Assembly (NCBI GenBank): GCA_002355455.1
Contig: AP017375.1
Span: 2,728,001-2,792,000, forward strand
Direction of reading: 5' to 3'
Length of the DNA stretch: 64,000 nucleotides
Source of the DNA: Stanieria sp. NIES-3757
GTDB taxonomy: Bacteria; Cyanobacteriota; Cyanobacteriia; Cyanobacteriales; Xenococcaceae
How positions within the stretch are numbered: the stretch's first letter is position 1; each line of letters opens with the position of its first letter. Below are positions 52,208-62,695 of this stretch, piece after piece. The translations under genes were made by a program, and so were the position numbers. The notes below the pieces were generated by a model. The model worked only from the letters and a program-made list of their open reading frames with translations. It was not told the DNA's origin and ran no database searches.

Positions 52208-54388
52208 ATGACAGAAAGTTTTGCCCAAATTTTTCATAGTCCAATAGTATCTTTTACGCTGTTGCTATTGGTAATTTTAACTTTACCACCGATATTTGAA
52301 AAACTACGATTACCTGGATTAGTAGGATTGCTGTTTGCAGGAGTTGTCTTAGGTTCTAGTGGATTAGGCTTATTAGATCCCAAAACCGAAACGATTAAAC
52401 TTTTATCAGATATTGGCAAAATTTATCTGATGTTTGTGGCAGGATTAGAAGTCGATCTTGCCGAATTTCGGAAAAGCAAAAACCGTTCCTTAACGTTTGG
52501 GATCGCCACTTTTTTAATCCCTTTAACCTTTGGTACTGCGATCGGATTATTATTTGGTATGGGGGTAAATGCCTCAATTTTAATTGGTTCTTTATTAGCT
52601 TCTCATACTCTGTTAGGTTATCCGATTGTCAATCGTTTAGGAGTAGTTAATAATCAAGCTGTTACAGTTACTATTGGCGCAACAATTTTTACTGATATTG
52701 CTTCGTTATTAGTTTTAGCTATTTGTATTTCTATTCATGCAGGAGAATTTACACCCACTAGTTTAATAATTCAATTAGTTAGTTTAGGTGTCTATGCTGC
52801 AATAGTTTTATTTGGTTTTGACTGGGCTGGAAAACAATATTTTCGTCGCACAGGAGATGAAGAAAGTAATCAGTTTCTGTTTATTCTTTTAGCTGTATTT
52901 TTAGCTTCCGTTGGCGCACAACTTATTAATGTTGATAAAATTGTTGGGGCATTTTTGGCAGGGTTAGCTGTTAATGATGTAGTAGGTAGAAGTCCTGTTG
53001 AAGAAAAAGTTGAATTTGTTGGTAGTACTTTATTCATTCCTTGTTTCTTTGTAGGAATGGGACTGTTACTAGATATTCCTGGATTTATCAAAACTCTTAC
53101 TTCAGATTTTTGGCTTACTTTTGCAATTGTTGCGGGTTTAATTACTAGTAAATTTTTAGCTGCATTTATAACTAAATTAATTTATCGCTACAGTTGGAAC
53201 GAAGGCTTAACCATGTGGTCTTTATCTCTACCACAAGTAGCTGCTACTTTAGCTGCTGCTTTAGTAGGGTTAAATGCAGGAGTTATTAGTAATTCTGTTT
53301 TTAATACTGTGATTGTTTTAATGTTAGTAACTTCGATTTTAGGGCCAGTTCTAACTGATAAATTTGCCCGAAAACTTACTCTAACAAATAATGATTTAGA
53401 CACTGAACCTTTATCGTGGAATTTTAATTCCGACGCTCCAACTCATCTGGTTAATTCAGGTTTTTTATCTCCTGATATTGCTGCTGAATTAAACTCAGAA
53501 ACTGAACAACTTCAAAAGGCTTCACCAACATCTCATGCAGGAAAGTCCAGTTTAGCGGATGCCTCTTCTTTATTTCGTGTGATTGTACCGATAGCAAATC
53601 CTCAAACAGAAAGATATTTGATTGAGATGGGTGCATTAATTGCTCGTCAAGAATCAGGAGTAGTTATTCCTGTCTCAATTGCCAAAGCTCATGTTCAAAT
53701 GGACGATCCTCAATTGCAAGTAGCAATCAAACGGAGTCGAGGCTTATTGCAAAATGCTTTAGCAGTGACAGAAGAATTTGCCGTAGAAGCTAAACCAGTA
53801 CTTCGGATCGATGATGATATTGTTCACGGAATTAGTCGTACCGCTAAAGAATACCGCGCTAGTTTAATTGTAATGGGTTGGAGTGGCACAAATCGATTGC
53901 GATCGCGTTTATTTGGGAGCGTAATTGATAGTGTATTTTGGTCTTCTCATTGTCCCGTTGCGGTAATGCGTTTGGTAGATCAACCAATAAATATTCATCA
54001 AATTTTAGTACCTGTCAAAAATCTTACTCCTCAAACTACAAGAATTATTCGTTTTGCTCAAATTTTTGCCGAAGCTAATTCCGCAGCCATCACTCTATTA
54101 AGGGTTTGCGATCGCAGAACTCCTAAAGACGACATTGAATCTTTTGAAACTCAATTACAACAAACTTTGACATATCTGCAACCCAAGATTGATGTTGCCG
54201 TACAAACTATTCGTCATAATGATGTCAGCAAAGCAATTATTGAACAAGCAAATAAATATGACATGGTAATCCTGCGTTCTTTACGCCGTCGTACAGTCGG
54301 AGGATTAGCGGTTAGCAGTGTCAGTGAAACTATCATGCCAAGATTAAATCGCTCTTTTGTTTTGTTTGGAGAACCTGATTCTCATTAA
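52208..54388 (+). CDS. CPA2 cation:proton antiporter with two universal stress domains
   Basis: A 726-residue fusion. The N-terminal part (about 1-395) has about twelve membrane helices typical of CPA2/KefB-NapA antiporters (LPGLVGLLFAGVVLGSSGLG, LVGAFLAGLAVND-like DKIVGAFLAGLAVND). The C-terminal half has two Usp-like alpha/beta domains (about 455-590 and 595-722); the first contains a VMGWSGTNRLRSRLFGSVIDSV nucleotide-loop motif. The Usp domains may sense ATP or other nucleotides to gate sodium or potassium/proton exchange. The start at 52208 is supported by the first helix. Confidence 0.93.
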   Translation: MTESFAQIFHSPIVSFTLLLLVILTLPPIFEKLRLPGLVGLLFAGVVLGSSGLGLLDPKTETIKLLSDIGKIYLMFVAGLEVDLAEFRKSKNRSLTFGIATFLIPLTFGTAIGLLFGMGVNASILIGSLLASHTLLGYPIVNRLGVVNNQAVTVTIGATIFTDIASLLVLAICISIHAGEFTPTSLIIQLVSLGVYAAIVLFGFDWAGKQYFRRTGDEESNQFLFILLAVFLASVGAQLINVDKIVGAFLAGLAVNDVVGRSPVEEKVEFVGSTLFIPCFFVGMGLLLDIPGFIKTLTSDFWLTFAIVAGLITSKFLAAFITKLIYRYSWNEGLTMWSLSLPQVAATLAAALVGLNAGVISNSVFNTVIVLMLVTSILGPVLTDKFARKLTLTNNDLDTEPLSWNFNSDAPTHLVNSGFLSPDIAAELNSETEQLQKASPTSHAGKSSLADASSLFRVIVPIANPQTERYLIEMGALIARQESGVVIPVSIAKAHVQMDDPQLQVAIKRSRGLLQNALAVTEEFAVEAKPVLRIDDDIVHGISRTAKEYRASLIVMGWSGTNRLRSRLFGSVIDSVFWSSHCPVAVMRLVDQPINIHQILVPVKNLTPQTTRIIRFAQIFAEANSAAITLLRVCDRRTPKDDIESFETQLQQTLTYLQPKIDVAVQTIRHNDVSKAIIEQANKYDMVILRSLRRRTVGGLAVSSVSETIMPRLNRSFVLFGEPDSH

Positions 54389-54491
54389 TATAGCAATGAG
54401 CATCGATTTTTAAATCTATCCATACCCAATCTTCATTTTCAAGCAATTTTATTTATGAGAAAATTGTAGTGAAGGATACATTTGCTTCAAA

Positions 54492-54523
54492 AGGAGGTAA
54501 ATCAGTTAAAGCTTAAAAGGAGG
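54492..54523 (+). promoter_or_regulatory. Duplicated perfect Shine-Dalgarno before pentapeptide gene
   Basis: AAAAGGAGG occurs twice, with AGGAGG at 54492-54497 and 54518-54523. The second lies five bases before the ATG at 54529. Most other genes in the window lack such a strong site. High translation is expected, and the upstream copy could be a standby site. Confidence 0.7.
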
Positions 54524-54528
54524 CAATT

Positions 54529-54969
54529 ATGAAACTTGGAACTTTATTAACTGTGGGGTGTTTAACTCCCTTGCTGCTCACTACTTCCGTTAATGCAGCC
54601 AATCCTAATCAAGTTAAACAATTACTCGCTAGAGGAGAATGCTACAGGTGCGATCTTTCTCAAGCAGATTTGCAAGATGCTCATTTAATAGGTGCAGATT
54701 TACGAGAAGCTAATCTCAAAGGTGCAAATTTATCAGGTGCTAACTTAGAAGGCGCAGATTTAACAGGTGCAAATCTTGAAAATGCCAACCTCACGGCTGC
54801 TTTTGTGACAAATGCTAGTTTAAATCAGGCAAATTTAAATCAAGTAAATTTTACCGCAGCAACTATTAACGATGCGGATGTGTCGGGTGCTTCTATGATT
54901 GGTTTAGATTTAACCAATGCCCAAATTTTTAATACAGGCATTGGAGTTGGTGGCAGTTATGAAGAATAA
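54529..54969 (+). CDS. Secreted pentapeptide repeat protein
   Basis: A 146-residue protein with a signal peptide (about 1-23, cleaving after VNA) and about fifteen pentapeptide units of A(D/N)LXX type (about 44-130), such as GADLREANLKGANLSGANLE. These fold into a right-handed square beta helix. A pair of cysteines (CYRC, about 38-41) precedes the array. It should act in the periplasm or thylakoid lumen; its role is unknown. A duplicated perfect Shine-Dalgarno sits before the start. The last 13 bp overlap the convergent metF-like gene. Confidence 0.92.
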   Translation: MKLGTLLTVGCLTPLLLTTSVNAANPNQVKQLLARGECYRCDLSQADLQDAHLIGADLREANLKGANLSGANLEGADLTGANLENANLTAAFVTNASLNQANLNQVNFTAATINDADVSGASMIGLDLTNAQIFNTGIGVGGSYEE

Positions 54970-55856
54970 TCTAATGGTTTAACTTCAGCTAAATCGAGAA
55001 TTTGAGGAATTAAATCTTCTCTTTTTACCGCCATCAAATGGACTCCGTGACAAGTTTGTTGAGCTAATTTCACTTGTTCGGCTGCAATTTTCACCCCTTC
55101 TTGCAGTGGTTCGCTTGCTTGGGCCAGGCGATCGATGATTGATTGAGGAATATTAACTCCTGGAACGTAACGATTAATAAAGTCGGCATTTTTGGCTGAT
55201 TTTAATAAAAATATTCCCGCTAAGATTGGTTTATCTGAAATTGAAGCAATCTGAGTCATAAATTTATCAAGTTTCTCAAAATCAGTAATCATCTGACTCT
55301 GGAAAAACTGCGCTCCTGCTGCAATTTTTCGTTCAAATCTACTTTGTAAACCAGACCAACTTTTTGATTGAGGATCGACAGCAGCACCAGCAAACAAATC
55401 TAACGGTTCATCGGGTAGAGGTTTATCATTAAAATCTAAACCATTGTTTAGTTGCCCGATAACTTTCAATAATCTAACCGCTTCCAATTCAAACACAGAC
55501 TTAGCTTTTTGATGATCGCCTGCTTTAACAGGATCTCCTGTCAAAGCCAAAACATTGCGAATACCCAAAGCATAAGCACCCATTAAATCCGCTTGTAAAC
55601 CAATACAATTGCGATCGCGACAAGCAATCTGACAAATTGGTTCAATGCCCTGTTGTAATAAAATAACCGATGCTGCCAAAGAAGACATCCGCAGTACTGC
55701 ACGACTACCATCAGTAACATTAACTGCGTGAACTCTGCCCTTCAGTTGTTCCGCCATTTTTAGCATTCGAGCAGGATTTCCACCTTTAGGAGGAGTTACT
55801 TCTGCCGTAATTAAAAATTCTTTGGCTGCTACAGCACTGCGAAAACGGTTACTCAT
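54957..55856 (-). CDS. Methylenetetrahydrofolate reductase family protein
   Basis: A 299-residue TIM-barrel protein of the MTHFR (MetF) family, which uses FAD to reduce methylene-THF for methionine synthesis. Motifs: EVTPPKGGNPARML (about 19), NVTDGSRAVLRMS, ACRDRNCIGLQADLMGAYALGI, LTGDPVKAGDH (about 130) and AGAQFFQSQMI. The CRDRN and GDP loops match the cyanobacterial form. trpS is 52 bp upstream in the same direction. The true substrate is probable, not shown. Confidence 0.9.
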   Translation of the reverse strand: MSNRFRSAVAAKEFLITAEVTPPKGGNPARMLKMAEQLKGRVHAVNVTDGSRAVLRMSSLAASVILLQQGIEPICQIACRDRNCIGLQADLMGAYALGIRNVLALTGDPVKAGDHQKAKSVFELEAVRLLKVIGQLNNGLDFNDKPLPDEPLDLFAGAAVDPQSKSWSGLQSRFERKIAAGAQFFQSQMITDFEKLDKFMTQIASISDKPILAGIFLLKSAKNADFINRYVPGVNIPQSIIDRLAQASEPLQEGVKIAAEQVKLAQQTCHGVHLMAVKREDLIPQILDLAEVKPLDYSS

Positions 55857-55908
55857 TACTATTGATTTAATTAATTAACTTTCAGATTTCTCTTGGTTAT
55901 AAAACAAT

Positions 55909-56919
55909 TTACAGTGGAGGTAAATACCCTAGTGCATCTTTTACTCTAGATAAAGTACGATTAGCTACCTCTTCTGCTTTAGCTGCTCCTTCGTGCAAAA
56001 CCTGATTGAGATAATCTTGATTATTCATGATCTCTTGATAGGTGTTTTGGATTGGTTTAAGAGCTTCGATAGTTGTTTCGGTTAGTAAAGGTTTAAATTG
56101 TCCCCAACCCATCTCCTGACATTCGGATGCTACTTCTGATTTAGTTTTGCCAGATAATAATTGATATAGAGTAAGTAAATTATTACATTCAGGGCGTTCT
56201 AGATCGTCAAAAACCAAACCTTTAATTGGATCGGTTTTGCATTTTTTAATTTTTTTCTGAATTAAATCAGGAGAGTCTAACAAACTGATTCTACTCATTT
56301 CTGAAGGATCGGATTTAGACATTTTTTTTGTCCCATCAGTCAAACTCATTACCCTTGCACCTTCTGTCCGAATTAAAGGTTCAGGTATTTTTAGAATAGG
56401 ATGTTCTGGTTTACCAAATTTGTCGTTAACTCTAGCTGCAATATCACGGGTTAACTCTAAATGTTGTTTTTGATCTTCTCCTACAGGTACTTTATCGGCA
56501 TCATAAAGTAAAATGTCTGCTGCCATTAACACGGGATAATCTAGTAATCCTACGCTAACATTTTCCCCTTGTTTAACTGCTTTTTCTTTAAACTGAATCA
56601 TTCTTTCTAGCCAGTTAAGAGGAGTGATACAGTTGAGTAACCAAGTTAATTCGCTATGCGCGCTTACATGAGATTGTACAAAAATGGTCGAAGAATCTAA
56701 ATCAATCCCGCAGGCAAGATAGAGAGCAGCAATAGTATAAGTATCTTGAGCTAATTTTTGAGGCTCGTGAGGAACTGTAATCGCGTGTAAATCAACTACA
56801 CAGAAAAAATTATCGTATTCATTTTGGATTTCTACCCAGTTGCGAATAGCTCCTAAATAATTGCCTAAATGTAAGTTGCCAGTAGGTTGTACGCCAGATA
56901 AAATTCTCTTCTTTTTCAT
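55909..56919 (-). CDS. trpS: Tryptophanyl-tRNA synthetase
   Basis: A 336-residue class I tRNA synthetase charging tRNA-Trp. It has the class I HIGH-like motif PTGNLHLGNYLGA and KMSKS (TKKMSKSDPSE, about 200). An in-frame ATG 24 bases upstream (56943) adds MVGVTSTA, but the MKKKRILSG start at 56919 fits the family better. The length and C-terminal helical anticodon domain are complete. Confidence 0.96.
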   Translation of the reverse strand: MKKKRILSGVQPTGNLHLGNYLGAIRNWVEIQNEYDNFFCVVDLHAITVPHEPQKLAQDTYTIAALYLACGIDLDSSTIFVQSHVSAHSELTWLLNCITPLNWLERMIQFKEKAVKQGENVSVGLLDYPVLMAADILLYDADKVPVGEDQKQHLELTRDIAARVNDKFGKPEHPILKIPEPLIRTEGARVMSLTDGTKKMSKSDPSEMSRISLLDSPDLIQKKIKKCKTDPIKGLVFDDLERPECNNLLTLYQLLSGKTKSEVASECQEMGWGQFKPLLTETTIEALKPIQNTYQEIMNNQDYLNQVLHEGAAKAEEVANRTLSRVKDALGYLPPL

Positions 56920-57157
56920 TGCTGTAGATGTTACTCCAACCAAATCATTCCTTTTAATTTAAGTAGGGGGAGATTTGCTCTAATCAGTATTACACGAATA
57001 GGTAAGAGAAAGTCAGAGAAGTTGGAGTAGAAAAAAGAAGAGCAGCAAAAATCAACTTAGAGCCCAATAAGAATGCCCAGAAAAAATCTGGACATAACGA
57101 GGTATTTATAGAATTGTTTGATCTTTTTGTAGTTGTTTGAGTTAATTTTCCCAAAAA

Positions 57158-57448
57158 TTAAACCAAAGCTTTTAAATTATGATTGTACCATTGAGACAAA
57201 AAGTTTGCTGCCCATTCTTGTCCTAAAAAAGTTTCATTACTTTGATTTGAGGCTTTTGAGTTAATATATTGTTGACGAAGATGAGCCAAATGATCGAGAT
57301 TATCTACGTGAACAAAACATTTAGGAATACGGTCATTATCAAACGCATATTGCCCGATATGATAATCATGAGGATTGTTTCGATTTACCCACAGACCCCA
57401 TCCTTTCTCGGCAGTATTGAGTTGACCTAAAAATTCTTCGATAGACAT
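57158..57448 (-). CDS. Hypothetical protein, 96 residues
   Basis: A 96-residue soluble protein with a Trp-rich N-terminus (MSIEEFLGQLNTAEKGWGLWVNRN), a charged middle (DNDRIPKCFVHVDNLDHLAHLRQQY) and a Trp-containing helix at the end. It has no known motif. Balanced composition and a strong reading frame support a real gene. The family and role are unknown. It lies alone in a region between trpS and ftsY. Confidence 0.65.
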   Translation of the reverse strand: MSIEEFLGQLNTAEKGWGLWVNRNNPHDYHIGQYAFDNDRIPKCFVHVDNLDHLAHLRQQYINSKASNQSNETFLGQEWAANFLSQWYNHNLKALV

Positions 57449-57728
57449 ATCAAAACTCCTGATAAGCTCTATTGCTACGATAAAATAACACCTGTTAATT
57501 AGCAGCTTAATTCACAAGATTCTTAATAGTTTTAGATTAACTTTTTTAAGTATTTTATTAACATATATATATTTTGTTTTCTATTTTTTGAATTAACCGC
57601 CAAGTTTTTAATTTAAAACCTTGAGAAAACTTCAATTTGCTTGAGAAATGCGATCGCTCTTAAAATATTTCTACAAAGCTTGTTATTATCAATAAATTAA
57701 GTACAAATAAATTTACACTTTACTCCTT

Positions 57729-59129
57729 ATGTTTAATTGGTTTCGCCGTCAGTTCAATGAAAAAGAATCTTCAGAACAACCACCACAAACTGTAGAAGAA
57801 ACAACTTCAGTCGAAGTTGAAACTACAGAAACAGCTCAGACTCCTCAAGATGACTATCTAAGTTGGGCAAAAACAGCTTATCAAAATATTCAGCAACGCA
57901 AAGGAACAACGACAGAAGCATCTAACCAGATGCAAGAAGTCAGCATCGAATCAGAAACTGAACCAAAAGTGGTAGAAGAAACTGCTGAAGTAGCAACCCA
58001 AACTGAGGCAAAAGTTCCTGCTTGGATGCGTAAATCTGAGGCGTTAGATAAACTCAAAGAAACAGCAATTGAAACTCCTCAAGTTGAAGAAAGCAAAACT
58101 TTTAGCGAGGCAGAACCTCTTAGTTTAGATGAAGATTTTATTTGGTCAGCAAAAATCTTAGCAGATCAAGGCAGAAGCCCTGATGATATTTCTCAAGAAG
58201 AGATCGATTGGCTGAAAAAACTACGTCAAGGCTTAGGTAAAACCCGTCGCGGTTTAATTAATCAACTCAAAGCAGTTGTCGGTCAAGGTCCCCTTAATGA
58301 AGATGCGGTAATGACTATTGAATCATTATTACTGCAAGCAGATGTAGGAATTGAAGCGACCGAAACAATTATTGAGACATTGCAAGCCAAACTAAAAGAA
58401 GAAGCTTTACCACCAGAAGAAGCGATCGCTTATCTCAAAAAGATTCTGCAAAATATTTTAGATAAACCGCTGCAAAATCAAAATAATGATGATTTTGTCC
58501 CCGAAAAAGATACTTTTAATATTTGGTTAGTTACAGGGGTTAATGGGGCTGGTAAAACAACTACGATTGGAAAATTAGCCCATTTGACCCACAAATCAGG
58601 TTATAGCTGTTTAATTGCAGCAGCAGATACATTTAGGGCTGCTGCGGTAGAACAAGTCAAAGTTTGGGGTGAAAGAACTAATACCCCAGTCATTGCTAAT
58701 CCTGGCAAAAATACTGACCCGGCTGCGGTGGTTTTTGATGCGATTAGTGCAGCTAAATCTCGTAATAGTGAATTGCTGTTAGTTGATACGGCGGGACGTT
58801 TACAAAATAAAAAAAATTTGATGGACGAGTTGGCAAAAATTCGTCGCATTATTAATAAACAAGCTCCTGAAGCTAAAATAGAGTCTTTATTGGTTCTTGA
58901 CGCAACTTTGGGACAGAATGGTTTACGTCAAGCACAAGTATTTTCGGAGGCTGCTCAACTTAGTGGAGTAGTCCTGACTAAACTTGATGGTAGTGCCAAA
59001 GGAGGAGTTGCTTTAGCTGTAGCACAACAACTCAATCTACCCATTCGTTTTATTGGCGTAGGAGAAGGTATTGAAGATTTACGTCCTTTTTCCAGCTACG
59101 AATTTGTCGAAGCTTTACTAAATGGTTAA
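57729..59129 (+). CDS. ftsY: Signal recognition particle receptor FtsY
   Basis: A 466-residue SRP receptor that docks ribosome-SRP complexes at the membrane. A long acidic, repetitive N-terminal region (about 1-145, rich in EETTSVEVETTE-like stretches) replaces a membrane anchor. Then comes the N domain helical bundle (about 155-245) and the G domain with P-loop GVNGAGKTTTIGK (about 269), DTAGRLQNK (about 354), and TKLDGSAKGG (about 417). All GTPase motifs are complete. Confidence 0.96.
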   Translation: MFNWFRRQFNEKESSEQPPQTVEETTSVEVETTETAQTPQDDYLSWAKTAYQNIQQRKGTTTEASNQMQEVSIESETEPKVVEETAEVATQTEAKVPAWMRKSEALDKLKETAIETPQVEESKTFSEAEPLSLDEDFIWSAKILADQGRSPDDISQEEIDWLKKLRQGLGKTRRGLINQLKAVVGQGPLNEDAVMTIESLLLQADVGIEATETIIETLQAKLKEEALPPEEAIAYLKKILQNILDKPLQNQNNDDFVPEKDTFNIWLVTGVNGAGKTTTIGKLAHLTHKSGYSCLIAAADTFRAAAVEQVKVWGERTNTPVIANPGKNTDPAAVVFDAISAAKSRNSELLLVDTAGRLQNKKNLMDELAKIRRIINKQAPEAKIESLLVLDATLGQNGLRQAQVFSEAAQLSGVVLTKLDGSAKGGVALAVAQQLNLPIRFIGVGEGIEDLRPFSSYEFVEALLNG

Positions 59130-59377
59130 AAAATTGGATTTTACTGTCTAGTTAATTGAAGTTATTCATCAAAAATAATTATTTGTTGAAATTATTGGCA
59201 GGACAAGGAATTCAAGGTATTATTTACCAATCTTAAAATAAAAGTTTAGATAAAATTGCTGCGATTGAGCTATAACTGATACCAATTGTGATTTGCTTAA
59301 CTTAATTTTTTTTTAAGCTAAGTTTTAAATTGACTACTTAATAACTATTAAACTTAATAGCCAGATGAAGTAACAAG

Positions 59378-60871
59378 TTGATGTTTTCTAAGCCTGAAGC
59401 GATGACTGTTACACCTGTTCCTCGTAACCCTTCTCAAGAAACGAATGTTTCTAATCAAGTAGGTCAGAAAGATGATACTCCTATTCTGGCACTTAAGAAG
59501 CTGGTTGCGAATCTCCAGAAAGAACAACATAAAATCCAGGATTTACTTAGCTCGCTAGGATTTGCTCTTCGCAGTTTTAGTAATTTAAATCAATTCCTGG
59601 AATTAACTCCTTTGATGGCAGCACGGGTAACTGATGCTGAGGGCGGAGCCTTAATTCTGTTTAAAGATGATTCTCAAGTGTATCTAGAACAGCTTCATTG
59701 CCATGATAGTCAAATCGGGCTGGAAGTACGGCAAGTTTTAGAGAGAGTTAATCATCGTCTTCATCGGCAAAATTTACAGGGTGTTACCAACAAAGACGTA
59801 GTTGCTGAAGTTAATCCTTTAATTAATCAATCATCTCAGTTAGTTACTCATCTTTTAGACGATAAGATTAAACAGTTATTAGAACCAAAAATTCAGATTT
59901 TTGGCACTCCTGTTTTAGTTAGAAATATTGAACAAGGTCGTCTTTATGTTTTTAGTAGCGATCCAGAATATATTTGGACACCAACGCGCCGAAAATTAGC
60001 TCAATTAGTAGCCGATCAAACAGCAGTTGCGATCGCGAATCATGAATTAACTGTCGAACTTCGTTCCAAAGAAAGACAGGATCGAGAGTTAGAAATCGCT
60101 TCAGAAATTCAGTTGCGTCTATTGCCCAGTAAATGTCCCCAAATTCAAGGCTTAGAATTGTCAGCTAAGTGTCAGACGGCGAGTCGAGTTGGTGGAGATT
60201 ATTATGATTTTATTCCGACTAATTACGATCAGATTCGTCAACATCGAGATTGCAAAGATGAAGATGCTTCTCAAGTTCCTTGGAGTATTGTGATTGGCGA
60301 TGTGATGGGCAAAGGCGTACCAGCAGGTTTGATTATGACGATGACTAGGGGAATGCTGCGGGCAGAAGTGTTGAATCGTCACTCACCAGCTAAAATTATG
60401 CAGCACTTAAATCGGGTAATGTACGCTGATTTAGAAAATTCTCATCGTTTTGTGAGTATGTTTTATTCGGAGTACAATCCGAAAACTCAGACTCTTTCTT
60501 TTACTAATGCTGCTCATAACCCTCCTATGTGGTGGCAAGCTGCGACGGGCAAAATTGAAAAATTAGATACTTGGGGAATGTTAATTGGTTTAGATATCGA
60601 TTCAGAATATGAAGACGCTCGCGTCCAATTAGCTCCAGGAGATACTATGATTTATTACACTGATGGTTTTACCGATGCCGTCAATGCCAACGGCGATCGC
60701 TTTGAAGAAGAAAATCTTTATCGCGCTTTCCAATGGGCTTGTCAAAATTTTGATAGTAGTGAAGATATTCTCAAATATCTTTTCCATCGAGTTGAAGAAT
60801 TTGTCGGTAGAAACAGTAATAATACTGATGACATGACCCTAATTGTTATGCGAGTCCAGCCTCAAAAATAA
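59378..60871 (+). CDS. PP2C SpoIIE-type phosphatase with GAF domain
   Basis: A 497-residue RsbU-like phosphatase. A helical/GAF region (about 40-225) is followed by a coiled-coil linker (about 225-245) and a SpoIIE/PP2C catalytic domain (about 255-495). Metal-binding Asp residues are in RVGGDYYDF (about 275), VIGDVMGKGVPAG, YYTDGFTDAVN and NTDDMTLIVM. It probably dephosphorylates an anti-sigma antagonist-like protein. It is followed by a small conserved membrane protein gene and argH, an order common in cyanobacteria. Confidence 0.93.
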   Translation: MMFSKPEAMTVTPVPRNPSQETNVSNQVGQKDDTPILALKKLVANLQKEQHKIQDLLSSLGFALRSFSNLNQFLELTPLMAARVTDAEGGALILFKDDSQVYLEQLHCHDSQIGLEVRQVLERVNHRLHRQNLQGVTNKDVVAEVNPLINQSSQLVTHLLDDKIKQLLEPKIQIFGTPVLVRNIEQGRLYVFSSDPEYIWTPTRRKLAQLVADQTAVAIANHELTVELRSKERQDRELEIASEIQLRLLPSKCPQIQGLELSAKCQTASRVGGDYYDFIPTNYDQIRQHRDCKDEDASQVPWSIVIGDVMGKGVPAGLIMTMTRGMLRAEVLNRHSPAKIMQHLNRVMYADLENSHRFVSMFYSEYNPKTQTLSFTNAAHNPPMWWQAATGKIEKLDTWGMLIGLDIDSEYEDARVQLAPGDTMIYYTDGFTDAVNANGDRFEEENLYRAFQWACQNFDSSEDILKYLFHRVEEFVGRNSNNTDDMTLIVMRVQPQK

Positions 60872-60973
60872 TAACTAACATAAAGAATTTTGAACTATCG
60901 CTCAAGAGTTTGGACAGAAATAAGTTTCCAAGACTAGATTAGTCTCAGTTTATTTTGTCTTGGAAATCAACCG

Positions 60974-61192
60974 ATGGAAACTTTTGATTATCAAATCTGG
61001 CACACTCTGCTCGTAAATTCTACAGACCATTTATTAGCTTGGGCAACAATCCTGGCTCAAAAAATTGATGATCCAGATATTTTGGGTAAAATCCAAGATT
61101 CTTGGCACAATTTTATTAAGTCTGGTCAAGTTTGGGCAATGTTAATTGGAGCTTTTTTTGGTTATACCTTTAAAGGATTTACCAGCTTTTAA
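60974..61192 (+). CDS. Small single-helix membrane protein, unknown
   Basis: A 72-residue protein with a Trp-rich N-terminal half (WHTLLVNSTDHLLAWATILAQ) and a hydrophobic C-terminal helix (about 52-72: VWAMLIGAFFGYTFKGFTSF). The helix ending in Phe/Tyr residues suggests membrane association. It lies between the SpoIIE phosphatase gene and argH on the same strand, with gaps of about 100 and 90 bp. Function is unknown. Confidence 0.65.
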   Translation: METFDYQIWHTLLVNSTDHLLAWATILAQKIDDPDILGKIQDSWHNFIKSGQVWAMLIGAFFGYTFKGFTSF

Positions 61193-61281
61193 AATTCAGG
61201 GAATTTTTACTTATGGTGTAGGTCAACTTCGACCTTAACCTTTAAAATATAAAGTCTGACCCTTAATTGCGCTCAATTGTC

Positions 61282-62673
61282 GTGACTAAACCCACTACCT
61301 GGAGCGATCGCTTTGAATCTGCTTTACATCCTGCGATCGCTGTTTTTAATGCTAGTATCGGTTTTGATATTCAACTTATTGAATATGATTTAACTGGTTC
61401 GATTGCCCATGCTCAAATGCTTGCCCACACAGGAATTATCTCTAATGCAGAAGCACAGCAGCTAGTTTCAGGGTTAGAGCAAATTCGTCAAGAATATCGC
61501 GCTGGTAAGTTTCAGCCAGGTGTCGAACAAGAAGATGTTCATTTTGCTGTAGAAAGACGATTAACGAAGATTGTCGGAGATGTGGGCAAAAAATTACATA
61601 CAGCCCGCTCTCGTAACGATCAGGTAGGAACTGATATTCGTCTTTATCTAAGGGCGGAAATTGAACAAATCAGAAAGCAATTACAGTCATTTCAGGCTGT
61701 TTTACTGCAAAAAGCCGAACATAACTTAGAAACATTGATTCCAGGTTATACTCATCTTCAGAGAGCGCAACCGCTTAGTTTAGCTCATCATTTGATGGCT
61801 TATGTACAAATGGCACAACGAGATTGGGAAAGACTAGGAGATGTTCTCAAACGAACTAATATTTCTCCTCTCGGTTGTGGTGCTTTAGCAGGAACAACCT
61901 TTCCGATTGATCGACATTACAGTGCATCTTTGTTAAATTTTGATGGAGTTTATGAAAATAGTTTAGATGGAGTAAGCGATCGCGATTTTGCCATTGAATT
62001 TCTCTGCGCTGCTAGTTTAATCATGGTGCATTTAAGTCGTTTGAGCGAAGAAATTATTCTTTGGGCATCCGAAGAGTTTGGTTTTGTTACCCTCAAAGAT
62101 AATTGTTCAACGGGTTCGAGTATTATGCCCCAGAAAAAAAATCCTGATGTGCCTGAATTGATCAGGGGTAAAACAGGCAGAGTTTTTGGTCATCTGCAAG
62201 GTTTATTGGTAATAATGAAGGGGTTACCTTTAGCTTATAACAAAGATTTACAAGAGGATAAAGAAGCCATTTTTGATGGCGTTACTACTGTCAAAGCTTG
62301 TTTAGAAGCAATGACGATTTTATTAGCTGAAGGATTAGAATTTCGCACGCCAAGACTAGCAGCAGCAGTAGCTGAAGACTTTTCTAACGCTACCGATGTC
62401 GCTGATTATCTTGCAGCTAAAGGTGTTCCTTTTCGAGAAGCTTATAATTTAGTCGGAAAAGCAGTTAAAACTAGCCTCGCGGTGGGTAAACTACTTAAAG
62501 ATTTAACCCTAGCAGAATGGCAACAACTGCATCCTGCTTTTGAAGCGGATATTTATGATGCGATCGCTCCTAAACAAGTGGTTGCAGCCCGTAATAGTTA
62601 TGGTGGGACTGGTTTTCAACAAGTTAGTCAAGCTATTGCTAGAGCGAAATCCCGACTTCAAAATAATTTTTAA
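61282..62673 (+). CDS. argH: Argininosuccinate lyase
   Basis: A 463-residue enzyme when started at the GTG at 61282 ([11 protein letters not shown]); an in-frame TTG at 61267 is an alternative. ArgH cleaves argininosuccinate to arginine and fumarate. The signature [12 protein letters not shown] (about 279) carries the catalytic Ser, with [12 protein letters not shown] and YTHLQRAQP also present. The length is standard. It heads the arginine step in a region otherwise of signalling genes. Confidence 0.96.
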   Translation: MTKPTTWSDRFESALHPAIAVFNASIGFDIQLIEYDLTGSIAHAQMLAHTGIISNAEAQQLVSGLEQIRQEYRAGKFQPGVEQEDVHFAVERRLTKIVGDVGKKLHTARSRNDQVGTDIRLYLRAEIEQIRKQLQSFQAVLLQKAEHNLETLIPGYTHLQRAQPLSLAHHLMAYVQMAQRDWERLGDVLKRTNISPLGCGALAGTTFPIDRHYSASLLNFDGVYENSLDGVSDRDFAIEFLCAASLIMVHLSRLSEEIILWASEEFGFVTLKDNCSTGSSIMPQKKNPDVPELIRGKTGRVFGHLQGLLVIMKGLPLAYNKDLQEDKEAIFDGVTTVKACLEAMTILLAEGLEFRTPRLAAAVAEDFSNATDVADYLAAKGVPFREAYNLVGKAVKTSLAVGKLLKDLTLAEWQQLHPAFEADIYDAIAPKQVVAARNSYGGTGFQQVSQAIARAKSRLQNNF

Positions 62674-62695
62674 TCTTATTATTACCTAGTTGATT

